11,518 nucleotides of DNA, taken from NCBI GenBank assembly GCA_004557185.1, contig SFEP01000072.1, positions 1 through 11,518 of the forward strand, given 5' to 3'. The notes beneath the pieces were generated by a model, which worked only from the letters and a program-made list of their open reading frames with translations, ran no database searches and had not been told where the DNA came from. Shown here piece after piece: positions 6,456-11,518 of the stretch (its first letter is position 1; each line of letters opens with the position of its first letter). The translations under genes were made by a program, and so were the position numbers. The stretch is from Bacteroidales bacterium (GTDB lineage Bacteria > Bacteroidota > Bacteroidia > Bacteroidales > Bacteroidaceae).

Positions 6456-8936
6456 ATGAAACGTCCCCACTACCTCATACTCCTCCCCCTGCTCTCCCTG
6501 CTGGCGGCAGCGTGCTCCACCACATCGGCCCTGCCCGACGACGAGCAACTCTACACCGGCATCAAGAAGATAACCTATGCCGACGACCCCGCCCTGCGCC
6601 GCACCCGCAAGGGGCGCGACTCGGTGGGCGTCATCACCGCCGTGGGCAACGCCGTCGAGGCCGTGAGCCAGGCACTGCAGGGCAAGGGCGGCTCGCTCAC
6701 CGACGCCTTGCAGCCCACGCAGCCCCTCACCAAGGAGGAAATCAAAGAGGCCAAACGCCAGCAGGCCGCCGACGAGGCCGACTTTGCCACCGCCAAGGCT
6801 GAGGTGGATGCTGTGCTGGCCTATCCGCCCAACAACGCACTCTTCGGCTCGTCGTACTACCACTCCCCCTTGCAAGTGGGCCTGTGGCTGCACAACGGGC
6901 TGGCCGATGCCAAGGGCAAACTGGGGCAATGGATTTTCCGCCACTTCGCCACCGACCCCGTGCTGCTCAGCCAAGTAAACCCGCAGATGCGGGCCAAGGT
7001 GGCCACCAACACCCTGCACAACTACGGCTACTTCAAAGGCCGCGTGAACTACGAAGTGCTGACCGCCAAAAATCCGCGCAAGGCCAAGGTGCGCTACGAT
7101 GTGCGCGCCGGCGAACTTTACCGTCTCGACAGCGTGGCCTACGTGGGCTTCCTGCCAGCCATCGACAGTTTGCTGCGCCAGCACAGCCACGAAGCCCTGC
7201 TGCACCGAGGCGACGCCTTCAGCGTGGTCAACCTGGCCGCCGAGCAAACGCGCATTGCCCAACTGCTGCGCAACAACGGCTACTACTATTTCAACCCCAA
7301 CTACACCACATTCCGCGCCGACACCGTGATGCGCCGAGGCCACGTGCAGCTGCAAGTGGTGCCCGCCGACAACCGTTCGCCACGCGCCGACCGTCCGTGG
7401 TACATAGGCCGCACCTACGTCAGCCTGCGGGCCCACGAGGGCGACGTCATCGAGCACACCCTGCGGCGCCGCAACTACACCTATTATTATTCGGGTGAGA
7501 AAATGCCCCTGCGAGCCAACTTGTGGCGCCACGCCATTGCCCACCGCAAGGGCGAGCGTTACCGCCAGACTGACGAGAGCACCACCCTCGAAAAGCTGGG
7601 CGCCATGGGCGTGCTCTCCCACATCGACCTCAGCTACACACCGCGCGACACCACCGACCGCTGCGACACGCTCGACGTGCTCGTGACCGCCGTGATGGAC
7701 AAACTCTACGACAGCACCTTCGAGATGAACGCCACCCTCAAGAGCAACCAGCAGGTGGGGCCGGGCGTGGCCTACGAACTGGCCAAGCGCAACGCCTTTA
7801 GGGGCGGCGAGAAAGTGTCGTTCCGCATTTTCGGCTCCTACGAGTGGCAAACGGGAGCCGGCGCACGTGGCGGCAACTCCCTGCTCAACTCCTACGAACT
7901 CGGCACCCAGCTTTCGCTCAAGTTCCCCCGTTTCCTCTTTCCCGGCGTGAGCCGCAAGCGCATGCGCTTCTACAACCAGACGGAGATTGCCGTCGACGCC
8001 GATTGGAAAAACCGTTCCAACTTCTACAACATGGTGAGCATGGGCCTCGGCATCACCTACTCCTGGCACCGCCGCGCCCGTTCGCAGCACGAACTCACCC
8101 TGTTCAACCTCAGCTACGACAAACTGCTGCACACCACCCACGGCTTCGACAGCATCATGACGGCCAACCCCGCCCTCTACATCTCCATGCGCGACCAGTT
8201 CGTGCCCTCCATGTCCTACACCTTCACCTACCAGTCGAGCCGCCAGAGCCGACGCCCATGGTGGCTGCAGGTCACGGCCAAGGAGGCGGGCAATGTCACT
8301 TCGGCCATCTACGCCCTCTGCGGCGAGTCGCTCCACAAGCGCGGCAAGCAGCTCTTCGGCAACCCCTTTGCCCAGTACCTCAAGGTCACCGCCGAGGCAC
8401 ACAAATCGTTTGTCTTCAACTCCAACCTCAAGCTGGCCACACGCCTCTTCGGTGGCGTCATCTACAGCTACGGCAACAGCCACTCGGCGCCCTACTCCGA
8501 CCTCTTCTACGTAGGCGGAGCCAACAGTGTGCGCGCCTTCACCGTGCGCTCACTCGGTCCCGGCTCCTTCCGTGCCGCCAACACGCGCTATGCCTACATG
8601 GACCAGACGGGCGACGTGAAGCTCGAGGCCAATGCCGAACTCCGAGCACGCCTCTTCGGCGACCTCCACGGTGCCGTCTTTCTCGATGCCGGCAACGTGT
8701 GGCTGCTGCGCGACGATGCCAACCGTCCCGGAGGCCGCCTCACGGCCGAAACGCTCCGCCGCATCGCCCTCGGCACAGGCGCAGGCCTGCGCTACGACCT
8801 CGACTTCATCGTCATACGCTTCGACGTGGGCATCGCCCTGCACGCACCCTACGACACACGCAAGCGTGGCTTCTATAATATTGAAAAATTCAAGGACGGG
8901 CTCGCCTTCCACTTTGCCATAGGCTATCCTTTCTGA
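6456..8936 (+). CDS. tamL: TamA/BamA-family (Omp85) outer membrane protein, TamL-like lipoprotein
   Basis: This is the probable outer-membrane partner of TamB. Omp85 proteins have periplasmic POTRA domains and a 16-strand beta-barrel that inserts or exports envelope components. The protein has 826 residues. It begins MKRPHYLILLPLLSLLAAAC, a lipoprotein-type signal with the lipid-accepting Cys at 20. The -3 position of the lipobox is Ala rather than the usual Leu. Bacteroidetes TamA homologues are lipoproteins (TamL), which agrees. POTRA-like alpha/beta segments span about 160-415, and the barrel runs from about 419 to the final Phe826, a typical barrel end. VRAF (692-695) followed by RSLGPGSF matches the Omp85 loop-6 motif, classically VRGF; the Arg is kept and the Gly is Ala. 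Residues about 45-115 form a charged Ala/Gln/Lys-rich stretch before the POTRA region, possibly a lineage-specific insert. The ATG was chosen because the signal sequence starts there. The family is clear; TamL rather than BamA is favoured by the lipobox and the adjacent tamB. Confidence 0.9.
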   Translation: MKRPHYLILLPLLSLLAAACSTTSALPDDEQLYTGIKKITYADDPALRRTRKGRDSVGVITAVGNAVEAVSQALQGKGGSLTDALQPTQPLTKEEIKEAKRQQAADEADFATAKAEVDAVLAYPPNNALFGSSYYHSPLQVGLWLHNGLADAKGKLGQWIFRHFATDPVLLSQVNPQMRAKVATNTLHNYGYFKGRVNYEVLTAKNPRKAKVRYDVRAGELYRLDSVAYVGFLPAIDSLLRQHSHEALLHRGDAFSVVNLAAEQTRIAQLLRNNGYYYFNPNYTTFRADTVMRRGHVQLQVVPADNRSPRADRPWYIGRTYVSLRAHEGDVIEHTLRRRNYTYYYSGEKMPLRANLWRHAIAHRKGERYRQTDESTTLEKLGAMGVLSHIDLSYTPRDTTDRCDTLDVLVTAVMDKLYDSTFEMNATLKSNQQVGPGVAYELAKRNAFRGGEKVSFRIFGSYEWQTGAGARGGNSLLNSYELGTQLSLKFPRFLFPGVSRKRMRFYNQTEIAVDADWKNRSNFYNMVSMGLGITYSWHRRARSQHELTLFNLSYDKLLHTTHGFDSIMTANPALYISMRDQFVPSMSYTFTYQSSRQSRRPWWLQVTAKEAGNVTSAIYALCGESLHKRGKQLFGNPFAQYLKVTAEAHKSFVFNSNLKLATRLFGGVIYSYGNSHSAPYSDLFYVGGANSVRAFTVRSLGPGSFRAANTRYAYMDQTGDVKLEANAELRARLFGDLHGAVFLDAGNVWLLRDDANRPGGRLTAETLRRIALGTGAGLRYDLDFIVIRFDVGIALHAPYDTRKRGFYNIEKFKDGLAFHFAIGYPF

Positions 8937-8991
8937 CAAGTAGCATCGGCCCCGCCCTTACTCCATTTATTCATTATCCAACCCCAAACAC

Positions 8992-11133
8992 ATGTTCAAA
9001 AAACTAACCTGCCTCTTCGCCACCCTCTTCCTGGGGCTGGCGCAAGCCCATGCCGACGAGGGCATGTGGTTCCTCATGCTCATGCAGCAGCAACACCTGG
9101 CCGACTCCCTGCGAAAGGCCGGTTTGCAGCTGCCCCCCGAGTCGCTCTACAGCGAAACGGGCTCCTCGCTTCGCGAATGCGTCGGCATCTTCGGCGGAGG
9201 CTGCACGGGCGAGGTTGTCAGTCCCGACGGCCTGGTGCTCACCAACCACCACTGCGGCTTCAGCTACGTACACGAAATGAGCAGCCTCGAACACGACTAC
9301 ATGAAGGAGGGCTACTTTGCCCACAGCCGTGCCGAGGAACTGCCCACGCCCAGCTGCCTCACCTTCACCTTCATCCTCAGCGTCACCGACGTCACCGACG
9401 CCGTGAATGCCGCCGCCAGCAAGCAGAAGGTGTCAGCCTACGTGGCCCAAACGCAAACCTTCCTCGAACCCCTGGCGCAGAAAATGCTCAAAAAGCACGC
9501 CTTGGGCAAGAAGAAAGGCGTGTCCGCCGAAATCATACCCTTCTTCAGCGGCAACCAGTATTACCTCTTCATCAAGCAAACCTATCAGGACGTGCGCCTC
9601 GTGGCTAACCCGCCCTACAAAGTGGGTCAGTTTGGCGGCAACACTGACAACTGGATGTGGCCGCGCCACAACGCCGACTTCGCCATGTTCCGCATCTACG
9701 CCGATGCCAACGGCGACCCCGCCCCTTACAGCCCCGACAACGTGCCCCTGCGCTGCAAGCGTTTCCTGCCCATTTCGTTGCAGGGCGTAAACAAGGGCGA
9801 CTACACCATGATTCTCGGTTTCCCCGGCAGCACGTCGCGCTTCCTCACCGCCTCCGAGGTGGTGCTGCGCACACAGAGCTACAACGCCGGCGTGGTGGAG
9901 CCCGTCATGCCCCTGCTCGACTACTACAAACGCCAGATGGACAGCAGCGACGCCCTGCGACTCAAGTATGAAGACACCTACGCCAGCCTGGGCAATGCCG
10001 CCAAAAACTTCCAGGGCATGAACGAGGCCGTGCAGAAAATCGGTCTCGTGGCCCAGAAAAAGCAGGAAGAGGCCGCATTCCGCACCTTCGCTGCCCAGAG
10101 CGGCAAGCAGGAGTACGCCCGCATCATCGAACGCATCGACTCGCTCTGCGCCGCCGTGCAGGACACCTTGCACGACGCCACCCTCTTCAGCCTGAGCGTG
10201 GGCCAGTTGCCCATTGGCTTCCACATCGAGGTGGTCGACGACTGGGCACAGCTGGCCAAGGAGGGCAAGGCTAAGGACTTGGAAGAGAGCACCCGCACCT
10301 TGCGCCAAATGGCCGCCATGGCGCGCCAGGAGTATGACGCCGACCTCACACGCGACCTCTACCGCCTGCTCCTGCCCATCTTCAGGCAGAAGGCCCGCCT
10401 CGAACTCCGTCCCGCATTCATGACCGACGAGGCCACACAGAACGCACTCCTCGAGTCCATCATCAGCAGCTCCGTGCTCCTCGACAGCGTGAAGCTTGAG
10501 CAGGCCATTGCCGCCCGCAATGGTCAGGCACTCCTGGCCGACCCCCTCTACGCCTTTGTCAGTCAGTGCAACGACTACGCCGACGCTCTCAACACCACCC
10601 TGTCCCGCTACACCACCCTGCGACGCGAACTCGACAAAGTGTATGTGCGCGGCCTCTGCGAAATGTATAACTGGACCAAGGCACCCGATGCCAACTTCAC
10701 CATGCGCATGACCTACGGACACGTAGACGACCTCAAGCCCCGCGACGCCGTGCACTACGACTGGCGCACCGTGCTCGACGGCATGTTTGAAAAGGAGAGC
10801 ACCACCGAAACCGACTACTTCATCAACGAACGTCTGCGCCAACTCTTCCTGGCTGCCGACTACGGACGCTATGCACGCGAAGACGGAAAACTCCCCACAT
10901 GCTTCCTCTCGAACAACGACATCACGGGCGGCAACTCGGGCTCGGGCGTGCTCAACGCCAAGGGCGAACTCATCGGTTTGGCCTTCGACGGTAACATCGA
11001 GTCGCTCTCCAGCGACCTCAAGTACAACGCCCAACTCCAGCGCTGCATCAACGTCGACATACGCTACGTGCTCTTCATCATCGACAAGTTCGGTGGCAGC
11101 ACCTACGTGCTCGACGAACTCGACCTGCGCTGA
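8992..11133 (+). CDS. dpp7: S46 family serine peptidase, dipeptidyl-peptidase 7-like
   Basis: S46 enzymes are periplasmic or surface exopeptidases that remove dipeptides from the N terminus of peptides, feeding peptide uptake in Bacteroidales. The protein has 713 residues, the usual S46 length. The signal peptide MFKKLTCLFATLFLGLAQAHA is followed by cleavage before DEGMWF. The catalytic triad is visible: His87 in TNHHCG, Asp229 in PRHNADF and Ser649 in GGNSGSG. Cys71 and Cys88 flank the His region like the trypsin-fold disulfide. A helical cap domain fits the central Gln/Lys/Glu-rich part, about 290-540. The substrate-pocket position reads LAFDGN, with Gly667 where DPP11 has Arg. In this family Gly goes with DPP7-type preference for hydrophobic residues and Arg with Asp/Glu preference. 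The motif reads GNSGSG where many homologues have GNSGSP. The gene lies 55 bp after tamL, probably in one transcript, and a strong terminator follows. The family is certain; the specificity is inferred. Confidence 0.93.
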   Translation: MFKKLTCLFATLFLGLAQAHADEGMWFLMLMQQQHLADSLRKAGLQLPPESLYSETGSSLRECVGIFGGGCTGEVVSPDGLVLTNHHCGFSYVHEMSSLEHDYMKEGYFAHSRAEELPTPSCLTFTFILSVTDVTDAVNAAASKQKVSAYVAQTQTFLEPLAQKMLKKHALGKKKGVSAEIIPFFSGNQYYLFIKQTYQDVRLVANPPYKVGQFGGNTDNWMWPRHNADFAMFRIYADANGDPAPYSPDNVPLRCKRFLPISLQGVNKGDYTMILGFPGSTSRFLTASEVVLRTQSYNAGVVEPVMPLLDYYKRQMDSSDALRLKYEDTYASLGNAAKNFQGMNEAVQKIGLVAQKKQEEAAFRTFAAQSGKQEYARIIERIDSLCAAVQDTLHDATLFSLSVGQLPIGFHIEVVDDWAQLAKEGKAKDLEESTRTLRQMAAMARQEYDADLTRDLYRLLLPIFRQKARLELRPAFMTDEATQNALLESIISSSVLLDSVKLEQAIAARNGQALLADPLYAFVSQCNDYADALNTTLSRYTTLRRELDKVYVRGLCEMYNWTKAPDANFTMRMTYGHVDDLKPRDAVHYDWRTVLDGMFEKESTTETDYFINERLRQLFLAADYGRYAREDGKLPTCFLSNNDITGGNSGSGVLNAKGELIGLAFDGNIESLSSDLKYNAQLQRCINVDIRYVLFIIDKFGGSTYVLDELDLR

Positions 11134-11225
11134 CGCTCCCGCACCGGCCCTCTGCAGGCCTTCGCCCACAGCACGGTCGGCCGGCAGCGTGTAGCCCCAC
11201 GCCCCCACAGGCAACCCCTCTCCAC

Positions 11226-11267
11226 GAGGCTGTGTCGTAAATATCCGTTTACGGCGCAGCCTCTTTT
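11226..11267 (+). terminator. Intrinsic terminator after the S46 peptidase gene
   Basis: GAGGCTGTGTCGTAAA (11226-11241) pairs with TTTACGGCGCAGCCTC (11248-11263) in a 16-bp stem. All positions pair, two of them as G-U wobbles in RNA. The loop is 6 nt, and TTTT follows immediately (11264-11267). It begins 93 bp after the stop codon and marks the end of the three-gene block. The wobbles make the reverse orientation weaker, so it is mainly a + strand terminator. Confidence 0.88.
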
Positions 11268-11289
11268 CGTACGTGCTCCCACCGGTGAT

Positions 11290-11363
11290 AGATGCCGTGA
11301 AGAAAAACTCGCATGGCATGGCGTTTTTTCTTCACGTAGTGCGATTTCTTCTTCACAGCATCT
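11290..11363. repeat. Imperfect palindromic element with competing arms
   Basis: The outer arms 11290-11313 and 11340-11363 are inverted repeats matching at 21 of 24 positions, bordered by AGATGC and GCATCT. An inner arm GCGTTTTTTCTTCACG (11321-11336) also pairs with the first arm through CGTGAAGAAAAA, 12 bp without mismatch. The first arm can thus pair with either of two later arms. The same order (one forward module, two reverse TTTCTTC(C)ACG modules) is seen at 842-886. It may be a dispersed intergenic repeat. Confidence 0.7.
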
Positions 11364-11394
11364 GTTGTCAACGGGTTGAGGGACGGGAAAAAGG

Positions 11395-11409
11395 AGATGC
11401 TACGTAAAA
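11395..11409 (+). repeat. Right copy of the 15-bp inverted repeat pair (partner at 792-806)
   Basis: AGATGCTACGTAAAA is the exact reverse complement of 792-806. Identity does not extend clearly beyond the 15 bp: the flanks are A/T-rich on one side and differ on the other. It starts 32 bp after the palindromic element that shares its AGATGC core. Confidence 0.6.
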
Positions 11410-11459
11410 AATGTCACGTCCTGTTTTCCGCGCCTTCCTATTCTAAAAAGCAAACCATC

Positions 11460-11518
11460 ATGAAAATCAGGTGGTTGTGGGGGCAAGTGTTACCAATTTG
11501 GGTGTCCCATGCTATCTT
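11460..11518 (+). CDS. Possible start of an unidentified gene, cut by the window edge
   Basis: An ATG at 11460 opens a frame of 19 codons that stays open to the edge: MKIRWLWGQVLPIWVSHAI. It follows an A-rich stretch, CTAAAAAGCAAACCATC, of the kind common before Bacteroidetes start codons. The basic and hydrophobic start would suit a signal sequence, but the visible part is too short to assign a family. It could also be a chance frame in intergenic DNA. No clear promoter was found between the terminator and this ATG. Confidence 0.3.
   Translation, partial: MKIRWLWGQVLPIWVSHAI

Noticed and set aside
8937..8991. Promoter or terminator between tamL and the peptidase gene
   Set aside because: The 55-bp gap has no TAnnTTTG match and no hairpin with a T run, so it is treated as a simple operon gap.
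9603..9611. GGCTAACCC inside the peptidase gene, and CTAACCCC at 1353-1360, as stray repeat fragments or an anti-repeat
   Set aside because: Only 8-9 bases match the repeat, one in coding sequence and one in a hairpin arm. Type V-A does not need a tracrRNA, so these are read as coincidences.
11236..11248. 12-nt match between spacer 1 and the terminator loop (TAAATATCCGTT), a possible self-target
   Set aside because: The match covers fewer than half of the spacer bases, and one such 12-mer is not unexpected by chance in 11.5 kb read on two strands.

Overview
The window looks like a GC-rich Bacteroidales chromosome, most likely Prevotellaceae-like; this rests on protein style, the promoter type and the S46 peptidase, not on a marker gene. 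Three long co-directional genes (tamB, a TamA/TamL-type gene and a dipeptidyl-peptidase 7-like gene) fill about 80% of it. A CRISPR array occupies the left edge, and two gene-poor intergenic regions carry many palindromes.

Left region (1-765): a type V-A (Cas12a/Cpf1-type) CRISPR array with twelve 36-nt repeats and eleven 27-30-nt spacers. The first eleven repeats are identical and the twelfth is degenerate. Every repeat contains the Cas12a crRNA handle AATTTCTACTTTCGTAGAT on the + strand, so the array reads left to right. No cas gene lies in the window. The array may continue off the left edge, because the 25 nt before the first repeat is shorter than a spacer.

Spacer region (766-1763): about 1 kb without a convincing gene but full of structure. 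It has a terminator-like hairpin after the array, hairpins at 922-1008, a nearly perfect 96-nt hairpin at 1270-1365 that is also three tandem 20-bp palindromes on a 22-bp period, and further small palindromes. A strong Bacteroidetes-type promoter (TTTG, 20 nt, TAACTTTG) at 1639-1670 reads into tamB.

Gene block (1764-11133): tamB (inner-membrane-anchored periplasm-spanning protein), then the outer-membrane Omp85 partner with a lipoprotein-type signal (TamL-like), then a secreted S46 serine peptidase. The gaps are 87 and 55 bp and no convincing internal terminator is visible, so they may be co-transcribed from the 1639-1670 promoter. TamB and the TamA-like protein are expected to work together in envelope assembly and lipid homeostasis. 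The peptidase is a periplasmic exopeptidase for peptide nutrition; its link to the other two is positional only. A strong intrinsic terminator at 11226-11267 ends the block.

Right region (11268-11518): an imperfect palindromic element with competing arms, an inverted copy of a 15-mer also found next to the CRISPR array, and possibly the first 19 codons of another gene. The two intergenic regions share several motifs and may hold copies of one dispersed palindromic repeat family. The most unusual material is this intergenic DNA rather than the genes; I did not find a new multi-gene system.
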